From DASQWC01 sp035640475 (lineage in GTDB: Bacteria > Actinomycetota > JAICYB01), in NCBI GenBank assembly GCA_035640475.1, contig DASQWC010000193.1, positions 1-58,685 of the forward strand: DNA of 58,685 bases. Direction: 5' to 3'. The notes beneath the pieces were generated by a model that searched no databases, was not told where the DNA came from, and saw only the letters and a program-made list of their open reading frames with translations. Position 1 is the first letter of the stretch, and each line of letters opens with the position of its first letter. A program made the position numbers and the translations under genes. Positions 25,033 to 33,493 of the stretch are shown here, in pieces.

Positions 25033-26250
25033 ATGGAGATCTCGGCCGTTGAAGCGCGTCGGATTGCGCTCGAGGCGCAAGGATTCGGTGTCGCTCGTCC
25101 GGTGCAGCCCGGTCTGGGACACGTTCGCCGACTTGCCGAGCGGCTGAACGCGTTTCAGATCGACTCGGTGAACGTCCTCGTGCGCGCGCACTACATGCCG
25201 GCCTTCTCCAGACTCGGCCCCTATCCGCAGACGTCGATCGACACGCTCGCCTATGCCAAGCGCGACTTCTTCGAGTTCTGGGGCCACGCCGCGTGCTACA
25301 TGCCGATGTCGCTGTATCCGTACTTCCGCTGGCGCATGGATGCTCAGCGTGGAGCCGACTACTTCGTGAAGGCGCCGGCGAAGGCCAAGCGGTACATCGA
25401 GGATGTGTACGCGGATGTGGCCGAGCGCGGCCCGCTGTCGGCGTCCGAAGTGAAAGATGCCGGAAAGTCGACGGGCAACTGGTGGGGGTGGTCGGACGGC
25501 AAGCGCGCGATTGAAACCCTGTTCCGAATGGGCCGCGTCGCGATCGCCGGACGCCGGGGCTTCGAGCGCCTCTACGACATTCGCGACCGCGTCATCCCTG
25601 CTGCCGTGCTCGGAGCGCCGGTCCCATCACCGGACGACGCGAAGAAGCACCTTCTCGTCCGGGCAGCGGCTGCGCGGGGCGTCGGAACGGCGCGAGGGAT
25701 CTCCGACTACTTCTACGTGGACGGCTGGTGGGACAGGCAGCACGTCAATGGCAAGAGACGGCGTACCGAGATCCCGCGACTGATCTCCGAGCTGGTCGAA
25801 GACGGGCGATTCGTCCCGGCGTCGGTGGAGGGTTGGAGGGAGAAGGCGTACGTCGTTCCGGGCGTGAAGAAGCCGAAGTCCATGCACGCTCGGGCGATCG
25901 TGTCGCCGTTCGATCCGTTGATGTGGGAGCGACGCTGGACCTTCGAGGTCTTCGGCTTTCACTACCAGATCGAGATCTACGTCCCGGCGCCCAAGCGCGT
26001 GTACGGCTATTACGTCCTTCCGTTTCTTCTGGGCGACCGGTATGTCGCGCGCGTGGACCTCAAGGCGGACCGGAAACGTTGCGTGCTCATGGTGCCGGGC
26101 GCGTTCGCGGAGCCGGACGTCAGGCCGCAGGAGGTTGCCGGCGACCTGGGGGCCGAGCTGCGCGTCATGGCCGACTGGCTCGGCCTCGAACGCATCGAGG
26201 TCGGGAGCAAAGGCGACCTGGCCGGGCCGCTCGGCCGCGCGGTCAAGTGA
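25033..26250 (+). CDS. YcaQ/AlkX-type DNA glycosylase, winged-helix family (405 aa)
   Basis: The protein belongs to the HTH_42/YcaQ family of tandem winged-helix DNA glycosylases, which remove bulky alkyl adducts and open interstrand crosslinks. The catalytic Q-x-D element is visible as AFQIDSVNVLVR near residue 40. Other family marks are FEFWGHAACYMPM and the C-terminal barrel with SPFDPLMWER and VYGYYVLPFLLGDRYVARVDLK. The length matches (about 400). It heads an operon with a phosphotransferase (4-bp overlap) and a phosphatase (4-bp overlap). Confidence 0.92.
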   Translation: MEISAVEARRIALEAQGFGVARPVQPGLGHVRRLAERLNAFQIDSVNVLVRAHYMPAFSRLGPYPQTSIDTLAYAKRDFFEFWGHAACYMPMSLYPYFRWRMDAQRGADYFVKAPAKAKRYIEDVYADVAERGPLSASEVKDAGKSTGNWWGWSDGKRAIETLFRMGRVAIAGRRGFERLYDIRDRVIPAAVLGAPVPSPDDAKKHLLVRAAAARGVGTARGISDYFYVDGWWDRQHVNGKRRRTEIPRLISELVEDGRFVPASVEGWREKAYVVPGVKKPKSMHARAIVSPFDPLMWERRWTFEVFGFHYQIEIYVPAPKRVYGYYVLPFLLGDRYVARVDLKADRKRCVLMVPGAFAEPDVRPQEVAGDLGAELRVMADWLGLERIEVGSKGDLAGPLGRAVK

Positions 26251-27161
26251 CCGAGCAAGTCGTCGCCGGCATCATCCGGGACGCACTGAGAGAGAAGCCA
26301 GACGGTATCGAGCACATTCCGACGCTCGAGGACAGCCATGTCTACCGCGCCGAGATGTCGTCGGGTGCGGTGTTCTTCAAGTCCGAACACGAGGGCCATT
26401 CGATCGACGTCGCGGCATGGGCATACGTCAAGGCCGCGACCGCCGGCGTTCCCGTTCCCGACGTGCTACACGTCGACTTGTCGCGTGAGCGTTGGCCGGA
26501 GGAGTTCATGATCGTAACGGCCGTCGGGGGGAGCGACCTGCTGCACGATCCGCTCGATGGTGACGACCTGTGGAGGGCGATCGCCGGATACGGAGAGCTC
26601 CTGCGTCGCCTGCACACCATCGAACTCGAGGGCTTCGGCGAGCTCGAGTTCGCCCCTGCGAAGGTCGGGGACCCAGTGGGAGAGTTCGCGGACTACGCGT
26701 CCGCAATGCGGCACAGCCTGGACTGGGCACTTCCGTACCTCATCGAGAAGAAGCTCGTTTCTCACGAACAGGTCGAGCGGATACAGAACGTCCTCGAGCG
26801 CAGCGGCGAGGTCGTCACCGCCCCGAATACCGGCGTGTTGCTCCACGACGATGCCGGTCTCGACCATCTCTTCGTCGACCGTACGTCGATGGAGATCACC
26901 GGACTCATCGATTTCGAACCGAGATCGGACGACCCGATCCGGGACTTGGCGATCTTTGCGTACTACTATCCCGGCCTGGCGCCGCATCTCTTCGATGGCT
27001 ACGGACCCGTGCCGGACGACGTCGAGCTTCGAATGAAGCTGTACCGCTTGCTCCGCGCGGTCGGATCCGCGCGTTGGGAGCACGAGCGCAGGCTGGACGT
27101 CGCCGACCCGCTGGCTGAGATCGAACAGCAGTCCCGGGAGCTGAACGGGATGCTGGCGTGA
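26247..27161 (+). CDS. APH-family phosphotransferase (304 aa)
   Basis: This is an aminoglycoside-phosphotransferase-like kinase. The N-lobe has VFFKSEHEG (the Lys that positions ATP). The catalytic loop reads VLLHDDAGLDHLFVD, the variant in which the usual HGDxHxxN Asn is His. The metal Asp is in GLIDFEPRSDDPIRDLA. These proteins phosphorylate small molecules such as antibiotics or sugars; sequence alone does not tell which. GTG 26247 overlaps the glycosylase stop (GTGA), and the phosphatase gene overlaps its end by 4 bp. Confidence 0.88.
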   Translation: MTEQVVAGIIRDALREKPDGIEHIPTLEDSHVYRAEMSSGAVFFKSEHEGHSIDVAAWAYVKAATAGVPVPDVLHVDLSRERWPEEFMIVTAVGGSDLLHDPLDGDDLWRAIAGYGELLRRLHTIELEGFGELEFAPAKVGDPVGEFADYASAMRHSLDWALPYLIEKKLVSHEQVERIQNVLERSGEVVTAPNTGVLLHDDAGLDHLFVDRTSMEITGLIDFEPRSDDPIRDLAIFAYYYPGLAPHLFDGYGPVPDDVELRMKLYRLLRAVGSARWEHERRLDVADPLAEIEQQSRELNGMLA

Positions 27162-27691
27162 GCGTCGAGATCATATTGGAGGGCCATGCGACGACTGTCG
27201 ACAACGAGCGGCGGATCGCGACGGGCTGGCTCGACGGTGAGCTGTCGGAGCTCGGCAAGCGACAAGCCAAGGAGCTCGGAGAACGGCAAAGCAATGCGGA
27301 TGTGGTGTTTGCATCCGACCTCGGCCGCGCCGTCGAGACGGCTGATATTGCGTTTGCGGGCACGGGCATCCCTGTTCGTTTCGATGCGCGGCTGCGAGAG
27401 TGCAATTACGGAGAGTTGAACGGCGCCTCGCGGGACCAGGTTGATGCCGTGCGCTCCGATCATGTCGACGAGCCGTTTCCCGACGGTGAGAGCTACAGGC
27501 AGTGCGTCGTTCGCATGCGGGAGCTGCTCGACGAGCTCGCGCGCGACTTCGACGGGAAGCGTGTGCTCCTCATTGGGCACGGTGCGACGTTCTATGCGCT
27601 CGAGCATCTGATGAAAGGAATGCCGCTGGAAGAACTCATCTCTTCGGGGCTGCGGGCGTGGGAACCGGGTCGCCGCTACGTTCTGGGCTGA
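27158..27691 (+). CDS. Histidine phosphatase superfamily protein (177 aa)
   Basis: This is a phosphoglycerate-mutase-like phosphatase. The phospho-accepting His lies in ILEGHATT, where the common RHG becomes GHA, a variant known in a branch of the family. Other conserved parts are WLDGELSELGKRQA, VFASDLGRAVETA, RECNYGELNG and the second His in VLLIGHGATFYAL. It is coupled to a phosphotransferase by a 4-bp overlap, so the pair could act on the same metabolite (inference). The end overlaps the convergent epimerase by 16 bp. Confidence 0.9.
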   Translation: MSVEIILEGHATTVDNERRIATGWLDGELSELGKRQAKELGERQSNADVVFASDLGRAVETADIAFAGTGIPVRFDARLRECNYGELNGASRDQVDAVRSDHVDEPFPDGESYRQCVVRMRELLDELARDFDGKRVLLIGHGATFYALEHLMKGMPLEELISSGLRAWEPGRRYVLG

Positions 27692-28596
27692 CGGACGTCG
27701 GCGGCCAGGTGCGTCCAACCGGCGCGCGGGCTCGGAACCGTGGGCGCCCAGCCGGTCGTCTTAAACGATGCGTTCGTGACGCGCTGCGATCGCGCGAGGT
27801 ACTCGAATCGTTTCCCCATCATGCGCGCGGCGACGGCGGGCGGACGGCGCAGGCGCTTGCGCCCGAGCGCGGAGGCGAGAATTCGTGCCCACTCGCTTCG
27901 CGTGATCGGCTCGTCGTCCACGACGTTGTAGATCCCGGACGGCGATTCGAGCGCAGCGACGACGGCCGGCCCGAGATCGTCTGTGTGAATCCATGAGATG
28001 TATGCGCTGTCGTCGCCGGGCAACGGCAGAACCCCCATTCGCGCGATGCGGACGAAGTTGAGCGCGGTGTCCGCCGGCGGACCGTAGAAGAATCCGAAGC
28101 GAAGGGCTACGCCGGCGCCGCCTGCGGCGGTGAATCGCTGCGCTTGCATCTCCGCCTCCACGACCGCAAGCCCGTGCGGCGGGGGATCGAGCGGCGCGGA
28201 TTCGGTGAGCGAACCGTCACCGCCGTCCGCATACATGAAAGCGACCGAGTGCTGGACGTATCTGGTGGCTCCGTTTGCCAGGGCGCCGTCGACGAGATGG
28301 CGAGACGCCTCTACGTGGAGGCGATTGTTCGTGCCCCACGGCGAGCGCCGGAAATACCTGCTCGGAGTTGGGATGTTCGTCGCGAGATTGCAGACGGCGT
28401 CGAATCCCTTCACCGCAGTTGCGACGGCGGTGGGATCGAAGAGGTCGACGCTCGCGGACCGGGCCCCGAGTCCTTCGAGCAGCTGAGCCTTTGCCGGCGC
28501 GCGCGCGACCCCGGTCACGTCGTGGCCGGCGCCTCTGAGGGCCCGGACGGCTTCCCGGCCGAGGACACCGGTCGCGCCGGCTACGAAGACCCGCAT
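27676..28596 (-). CDS. NAD-dependent epimerase/dehydratase family protein (306 aa)
   Basis: This is an extended SDR with the Rossmann motif FVAGATGVLG at residues 3-12, then LRGAGHDVTGVAR, a Ser-x5-Tyr-like region around VQHSVAFMYADGG, and FGFFYGP. Related proteins act on nucleotide sugars, isoprenoids or flavonoid-like substrates. The canonical YxxxK is not evident, so the catalytic type is uncertain. ATG 28596 gives the family N-terminus. It diverges from the TetR gene, with a palindrome between them, and is a likely target of that regulator. Confidence 0.85.
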   Translation of the reverse strand: MRVFVAGATGVLGREAVRALRGAGHDVTGVARAPAKAQLLEGLGARSASVDLFDPTAVATAVKGFDAVCNLATNIPTPSRYFRRSPWGTNNRLHVEASRHLVDGALANGATRYVQHSVAFMYADGGDGSLTESAPLDPPPHGLAVVEAEMQAQRFTAAGGAGVALRFGFFYGPPADTALNFVRIARMGVLPLPGDDSAYISWIHTDDLGPAVVAALESPSGIYNVVDDEPITRSEWARILASALGRKRLRRPPAVAARMMGKRFEYLARSQRVTNASFKTTGWAPTVPSPRAGWTHLAADVRQPRT

Positions 28597-28611
28597 GACT
28601 GTGACATAGTA

Positions 28612-28633
28612 GGTGAGTGAGTAGGCACTCACC
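28612..28633. promoter_or_regulatory. TetR-type operator between epimerase and tetR
   Basis: A perfect inverted repeat, GGTGAGTG (28612-28619) and CACTCACC (28626-28633), is separated by 6 bp. It lies 16 bp from the epimerase start and 35 bp from the tetR start, an ideal site to control both. Half-sites of the TGAGTGA...TCACTCA kind are common for TetR-family repressors. Confidence 0.72.
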
Positions 28634-28667
28634 AAGCCGGCCGGCTCGATCCCGCCGCTACAGCGGC

Positions 28668-29273
28668 ATGCCGGACCGTCCGCCGACCGCAGGTACGCGC
28701 GAACGGATCGTGGCGACCGCGATGCGGCTGTTCGCCGAGAAGGGATACACGGAGACGTCCGTCTCCGACATCCAAGCGGCGTGCGGGCTGTCCGGGGGTT
28801 CCGGGGCCCTCTACAAACACTTCCGATCCAAAGAGCAGGTCCTCGAGGCGGGCATCGAGCGGGAGATGGAGCACTTGGAGGCGGTACGCATGGCGCGCCG
28901 CTTTCTGTCCGAGCCGCTCGACTACAAGGCGGAGCTCGCGATCCTCGGCCGCTTCGTGCTCATCGAGCTCGGCTCGGAGCGCGACCTGCTGCGCATCATC
29001 ATCAAGGAGGCCGACAGATTCCCGGCGATCATGCGCAAGGCGCGCATGCGGCTGATCGACCCGGCGTATGCGGAGTTCTCCGAGTGGCTGCGCTCGCACG
29101 TTGAGGCGGGCAATGCTTCCTGCGCGGACGTCGACGCGGTTGCGACTGCGGCGCTCAGTGCGATCTTTGCGTATCGCGCGAGCGAAAGCGTCCTCGGCTT
29201 TGCGCCCGCGGGGATGGACGACGAGCGATTCCTCGAAGGGTGGGTCGAGCTCATCGGAGGGCTTACGTCATGA
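28668..29273 (+). CDS. TetR-family transcriptional regulator (201 aa)
   Basis: The N-terminal helix-turn-helix is clear (RERIVATAMRLFAEKGYTETSVSDIQAACGLSGGSGALYKHFRSKEQVL, residues 10-58). The C-terminal ligand-binding helices contain DLLRIIIKEADRFPAIM. It probably represses itself, the AarF-like kinase gene that overlaps it by 4 bp, and the divergent epimerase through the palindrome at 28612-28633. A frame upstream of ATG 28668 would run through that operator and is less likely. Confidence 0.9.
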   Translation: MPDRPPTAGTRERIVATAMRLFAEKGYTETSVSDIQAACGLSGGSGALYKHFRSKEQVLEAGIEREMEHLEAVRMARRFLSEPLDYKAELAILGRFVLIELGSERDLLRIIIKEADRFPAIMRKARMRLIDPAYAEFSEWLRSHVEAGNASCADVDAVATAALSAIFAYRASESVLGFAPAGMDDERFLEGWVELIGGLTS

Positions 29274-30733
29274 CGCCCAAACGGCGGGATCCGAAGGACG
29301 ATCGGAGCGTACGTTCGGGCCGCCTGCGTCGTTCGCTTCGGCCGGCGCAACTCGGCGCCGGTATGGCCGTCCGCCGCGCCGGAACGGCAATCACATCGCT
29401 CGGTGCCGGTCCGGAGCGCAAAGCCGAGAAGCTCGTCGAGTTCCACGCGCGAAATGCCCAGCGGTACGCCGAGATGCTCGGCGGCATGAAGGGCGCCGTG
29501 ATGAAGATCGGACAGATTCTTTCGTACGTCGAGGTCGACGCGATACCGGAACGTTACCGAGAGATGTACAAGCGTTCCTTCGAGATGCTGCTGCAGAACG
29601 CACCTCCCATGGATGCCGAGGTGCTGGACGAAGTCGTCGTTGCGGAGCTCGGCGCTCCGGCCAAGGAAGTCTTTGCATGGTTCTCGCCGGAGGCGCTCGC
29701 CGCTGCGTCGATCGGCCAAGTACACGAAGCGCTGCTGCCTGACGGTTCGCGCGTCGTCGTCAAGATCCAATACCCCGGTGTCGCCGACGCGATCGAGAGC
29801 GACCTGAGTAACAGCGAGCTGCTCGCCGCGATCTTTCGGCTCGGCCAGAGCATGCTCGGCGGCCTGGCGCCGCGCGCGGATCTTCGAACGATGGCCGACG
29901 AGCTCAGCGAGCGCGTCCGGGAGGAGCTCGACTACACACTGGAGGCCGAGAACCAAGAGTTCTTCCGGCGGCTGTACGAAGGCCACCCGGTCATTCGCGT
30001 GCCGTGCGTGTTCTCGGACTACTCGAGCGCCCGCGTCCTCACCATGGAATTCGTGGAAGGGAAGCGCTGGGAGGAGGCGCTCAACGCCCCCGCGTCGCTC
30101 AGACGGCAGTGGGCCGAGGTCATCTACCGGTTTGCCTTCTTGAGTCTCGACCGCTTCTTCGTGTTCAACGCGGATCCGCATCCGGGCAATTACCTATTCC
30201 ACGACGACGGCACGGTGACGTTTTTGGACTTCGGTTGCGTCAAGGTAATGCCGCGCGAGCAGCAGCTGGGCAACATCGAGCTCATCCGGGCGACATGCGA
30301 GGGCAGGTCGGAGGACCTGAAGAACGTGATGATCCGGCTCGGCTTCCTCCGGGAGGACGACGATGCCGAGCCGGAACGAATCATGAACTGGTTCCGGGGT
30401 GCGATGCCACATCTCACCGAGCGGCCGTACGAATTCACCCACGAGGACGTAACCGCCTACCTCCGGCGAATCTACGACCCGCTCGGCGAGTGGAGGGAGC
30501 TCGTCAAGCGGTTCACGCTCCCGAAGGACAACGTCGTGCTGAGCCGGATCGATCTCGGCCTGTGGTCGCTCATGGCGGATCTGGGCGGGAAGCTCGACTG
30601 GCGCGGGATCAGTGAAGAGATGTGGGGCATCGGCGAGCCCGTTACCGAGATGGGCGCCGCCGAAAAGGAATGGCTCGCGACGATGAGCTCGCGGGCCGAT
30701 TGGCCGCCACCACCGCCGCGGTCGTCCGGCTGA
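29270..30733 (+). CDS. ABC1/AarF (UbiB-like) atypical kinase (487 aa)
   Basis: This is a protein-kinase-like ATPase of the ABC1/ADCK/UbiB family. Family marks are the KxGQ helix (VMKIGQILSYVE), the Ala-rich nucleotide loop AAASIGQVHEA that replaces the Gly-rich loop, VVVKIQYPG (Lys), ELDYTLEAENQ, the catalytic NADPHPGNYLF and the metal-binding FLDFGCVK. Family members act in quinone or lipid homeostasis at membranes. ATG 29270 overlaps the tetR stop by 4 bp. The Pro-rich end (PPPPPRSS) is not conserved. Confidence 0.93.
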   Translation: MTPKRRDPKDDRSVRSGRLRRSLRPAQLGAGMAVRRAGTAITSLGAGPERKAEKLVEFHARNAQRYAEMLGGMKGAVMKIGQILSYVEVDAIPERYREMYKRSFEMLLQNAPPMDAEVLDEVVVAELGAPAKEVFAWFSPEALAAASIGQVHEALLPDGSRVVVKIQYPGVADAIESDLSNSELLAAIFRLGQSMLGGLAPRADLRTMADELSERVREELDYTLEAENQEFFRRLYEGHPVIRVPCVFSDYSSARVLTMEFVEGKRWEEALNAPASLRRQWAEVIYRFAFLSLDRFFVFNADPHPGNYLFHDDGTVTFLDFGCVKVMPREQQLGNIELIRATCEGRSEDLKNVMIRLGFLREDDDAEPERIMNWFRGAMPHLTERPYEFTHEDVTAYLRRIYDPLGEWRELVKRFTLPKDNVVLSRIDLGLWSLMADLGGKLDWRGISEEMWGIGEPVTEMGAAEKEWLATMSSRADWPPPPPRSSG

Positions 30734-30736
30734 TTC

Positions 30737-31216
30737 TTACTCCCGCGGCTTCGAGCAGAAGAACATGTCGACGAGGACGGCGATCGTCGACTCCTCGCTG
30801 AGCTTCCTCTCGAATTCCTCTTTGTAGTCCGCATTGCCGCGGTCGCCGAGCCAGTCGGTCGGTGTACTGACCACAAGACAAACGGACCCTTCCCGCGGGA
30901 CGGCGCCGCCATTCGGCGACGTGATCCAGCCCGACGCCTTCAGGACACGCAGCATCGACGACCACGCTTCCTTCTGATTGATCGCCGCCGGAACCGACAG
31001 CAGGACCGAGCGCGCCGGACGCTCGTTCGTCGCCAGGTCGGCACGCTCGGCGTCGTGGAGGACGTCCCCTTCGCCGAGGAGCGGGCCGAGCTCGGCGACT
31101 TCGGGCGCGTCCGCGCCGCCGATGATTCGCTGGGCGAGCAGCGTGACGACCGTGACGACGCCGGCGATCGCGCCGATCACGAGCAGGCCGCGAGCGATCG
31201 CCTCAATGCGAGACAT
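30737..31216 (-). CDS. Membrane-anchored protein of unknown function (159 aa)
   Basis: I do not recognise the family. One N-terminal helix (about 8-32, ARGLLVIGAIAGVVTVVTLLAQ) is followed by an outside domain of about 125 residues with mixed strands and helices (SVLLSVPAAINQKEAWSSML, VCLVVSTPTDWL) and a single Cys near the end. It is convergent with the AarF kinase and starts about 15 bp from the divergent rhomboid gene, so it may share a promoter region with it. Confidence 0.65.
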   Translation of the reverse strand: MSRIEAIARGLLVIGAIAGVVTVVTLLAQRIIGGADAPEVAELGPLLGEGDVLHDAERADLATNERPARSVLLSVPAAINQKEAWSSMLRVLKASGWITSPNGGAVPREGSVCLVVSTPTDWLGDRGNADYKEEFERKLSEESTIAVLVDMFFCSKPRE

Positions 31217-31230
31217 GGGACCACCCTAGA

Positions 31231-32832
31231 GTGGACCGGATGATACAACGACTCCGTTCGTTCTTCCGGTGGGTCTGGGGCGCCACTCCGGATGAGAGTT
31301 TCCGATCGATAGTCGAGCGAACTCCCGCCGTCTGGGTGATCACAGGTGTCGTCATCGTCATCTCGACCGTCGACTTCATCTTCAAACACTCGTCGGGATT
31401 CGGTGTCATGACGTACTTTCTCGGTGACTCGGATGTGAGCGTCGCGCGCGGTCAGGCGTGGCGATTGCTCACATGGTCGCTCGTCAACCCTGCCGTCGGT
31501 GGTGGATGGCGCGACGTGAGCGGGCTCGAGCATCTGGCGGGGAACATCGTCGGCCTCCTGCTGGCCGGCCCGCGTGTGGAACGGGCTCTGGGCGCCGGGC
31601 GCTTCGTGGCTCTCGTCGTGGTAACGGCGCTGTGCGGGAGCGCGGCCTTGATGGCCGGGCGTGCGCTGACATGGGATTACAGCGGAGGGACCTCCGGTGT
31701 GGTCTACGGCATCGTCGGTGCGCTCCTCGTCCTTGCCTACATCGGCCGAAATGCAACACCGTCCGAACGACGATTCTTCGTCTTCGTGTGGGTCGCCGTG
31801 GGATTGCTCGCGCTGGTTGCCATCAGCAACTCGGCGTCGTCCAACAGAGCGCACTTCGGAGGGTTCCTGGGCGGCCTAGTCCTCGCCGCCGTCTGGAAAG
31901 GCGGCCGGCTGAAGCTGCCTCGTCCGGGCCTCGCCGCAGCAACCATCCTGACGCTCGTCGCGCTCCTCGTAGTCACCTGGAAGTGCGGACTCGTTCGACG
32001 TGCCGACGCAGCCGTTGCGGCGGAGATCCCCGTCTCACGCTCGCCCGTTTTACTGTCGATCGCTTTCGATTCGGTCTGGGTCGACGGAGAAGGCAACGGA
32101 CCGCTCATTCGCATCGATAAAGGCACGAATCGGGTCGTTGCGGAGATTCGCGCCGGCACGGGCGGCGACATGGAACCGGTCGGCGGGTCTCTGTGGGTTG
32201 CCGCCGCACACTCCGTCGTCGAGATCGATCCCAAGACGAATCGTGTGAAGTCGAGAATCGAGCTTCGCGGTGATGGTCCGTGGGGCTTGGCCGCGCACGG
32301 CGATGTCTTGTGGGCGGCGTTGCCGGACAGAAACTCCATCGCTCGCATCGACTTGAAGTCGAGACGCGTCACGGAAACCGAGGTCGGTCTTCACCCGTAC
32401 TCGGTCGTGGCTGCCGCCGGGGGCGTGTGGGCGACGAGCTTCGATGGGCAGATGATCGCGCGGCTCGATCCGAAGTCGGGGAAGATCGTTCGCGAAGCCT
32501 TCTACGACTTTCGCCCGTACTGGATCGAGTTCGTCCGCGGGTCGCTGTGGGTCGGCGAGCAAGGGGGAGTCTCGCGAATCGACGCCGAAACACTGAAGGT
32601 GATCGATCACGTCGACGTCGGTGAGAACGTCTGGCAGATGGCCGTCGACGTCGAGGGCCAGTTATGGGTCGCCGAGCGTTTTGGCTTCGAGGTCTCGCAG
32701 ATCGATACGCGCTCGAACAAGGTTGTTCGCCGGATCCGAGTCGGATTGCGGCAGCCGCTCGGCATCGCCGCGGAGGAGGACTTGTGGATCGCTGATAGCG
32801 TGAACCAACAGGTGCTCTATGCGCAGCCTTGA
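31231..32832 (+). CDS. Rhomboid-family intramembrane serine protease fused to a beta-propeller (533 aa)
   Basis: Residues 30-250 form a rhomboid core: a HxxxN helix (H101 and N105 in GLEHLAGNIVG), the catalytic Ser155 in GGTSGVVYG and His208 in NRAHFGGFLGG, so both dyad residues are present. A last membrane helix (about 233-252) leads to a C-terminal domain of about 280 residues made of Vgb/NHL-like blades (for example SLWVAAAHSVVEIDPKTNRV, LWVAERFGFEVSQIDTRSNKVV). It presumably sits outside the cell and could bind substrates or ligands for the protease. ATG 31240 is an alternative start. Confidence 0.85.
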   Translation: MDRMIQRLRSFFRWVWGATPDESFRSIVERTPAVWVITGVVIVISTVDFIFKHSSGFGVMTYFLGDSDVSVARGQAWRLLTWSLVNPAVGGGWRDVSGLEHLAGNIVGLLLAGPRVERALGAGRFVALVVVTALCGSAALMAGRALTWDYSGGTSGVVYGIVGALLVLAYIGRNATPSERRFFVFVWVAVGLLALVAISNSASSNRAHFGGFLGGLVLAAVWKGGRLKLPRPGLAAATILTLVALLVVTWKCGLVRRADAAVAAEIPVSRSPVLLSIAFDSVWVDGEGNGPLIRIDKGTNRVVAEIRAGTGGDMEPVGGSLWVAAAHSVVEIDPKTNRVKSRIELRGDGPWGLAAHGDVLWAALPDRNSIARIDLKSRRVTETEVGLHPYSVVAAAGGVWATSFDGQMIARLDPKSGKIVREAFYDFRPYWIEFVRGSLWVGEQGGVSRIDAETLKVIDHVDVGENVWQMAVDVEGQLWVAERFGFEVSQIDTRSNKVVRRIRVGLRQPLGIAAEEDLWIADSVNQQVLYAQP

Positions 32833-33166
32833 GAGGAGGTTGATGAGGAAACACGGCAGGTGCGACCCCGCCTGATCCTGGGGACGACGCGATGCCGGTG
32901 AGTCTCGACATACGCCTACCGGTGGCGTGTGGCGCAAGCCGCGCGACAGTGGCGGAGCAGCGGTCCGCCGTGGTTCGGAACTGAGAAATCAGGGAAGCAG
33001 GAACCGGAAGTAATCGCGAAGTTCAGCGGTGAATCGGCCCCTAGCGAGACAAGCCCGGAGCCCAGTCGCAGGGGCGCGCTACGCGCGATCCTGAAAAGCG
33101 CCTGGGGAGAGGAAACGGAACCCAGCCCCTTGGTCCTGAAGCCATTCGGGACGAGGGAGGCTGGGC
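32833..33166 (+). ncRNA. Candidate structured RNA or leader upstream of the RNHCP gene
   Basis: This 334-bp stretch has no convincing gene but many local hairpins in one orientation. They are GTGGC/GCCGC closed by GCAA (32929-32942); GGCGGA/TCCGCC (32951-32969); CTGA/TCAG closed by GAAA (32981-32992); GCCCCT/AGGGGC (33037-33042 with 33070-33075) just before GCGCG/CGCGC (33074-33086); and a long composite stem CCCAGCC/GGCTGGG (33121-33127 with 33159-33165) enclosing a 7-bp stem at 33133-33152. Two stems end in GNRA tetraloops. The last stem covers the ribosome site (GGGAGG) of the next gene. I cannot name the RNA class, and the 5' end is not defined. Confidence 0.5.
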
Positions 33167-33493
33167 GTGGGTCGAAGACAGGAAAACACCGGCTTTTGCT
33201 GTGCCGTGTGCAGGGAGCCGGTCAATCCGCTAACCAACGGCAGCTATCGCAATCACTGCCCGTTTTGCTTGTCGTTGCACGTGGATGCTCGCGTGCCGGG
33301 TGATCGCGAGAGCGATTGTCGCGGTGTCATGCGTGCGGTGGCCGTGATCCGTACGAAGAAGGGATGGCAGGTCGTCCATCGATGCACGATCTGCGGTATC
33401 GAGAGGGTGAATCGCGCCGCCTTCGACTGCGATCAACCGGACGACATCGACTTGCTCATCGATCTGATGCAAGTCCAGGCTGACACCACGTGA
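33167..33493 (+). CDS. RNHCP-domain zinc-binding protein (108 aa)
   Basis: This small Cys-rich protein has the defining RNHCP motif (YRNHCPFCLSLHVD), a preceding CCAVC pair, PGDRESDCRG and a last knuckle HRCTICGIERVNR. The Cys pairs should bind zinc, and the family is of unknown role, perhaps RNA-binding. The GTG start at 33167 lies directly after a long hairpin that includes its ribosome site, so translation may be controlled by RNA folding. The stop overlaps the SDR start (GTGA) by 4 bp. Confidence 0.88.
   Translation: MGRRQENTGFCCAVCREPVNPLTNGSYRNHCPFCLSLHVDARVPGDRESDCRGVMRAVAVIRTKKGWQVVHRCTICGIERVNRAAFDCDQPDDIDLLIDLMQVQADTT

Noticed and set aside
32860..32867. GTGCGACC, like the 5' end of group II introns
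   Set aside because: No domain V hairpin and no reverse transcriptase follow within the region.
32929..33303. Open frame of 124 codons over the structured-RNA region
   Set aside because: Low-complexity composition, no ribosome site, overlap with the RNHCP gene in another frame, and many hairpins argue for RNA, not protein.
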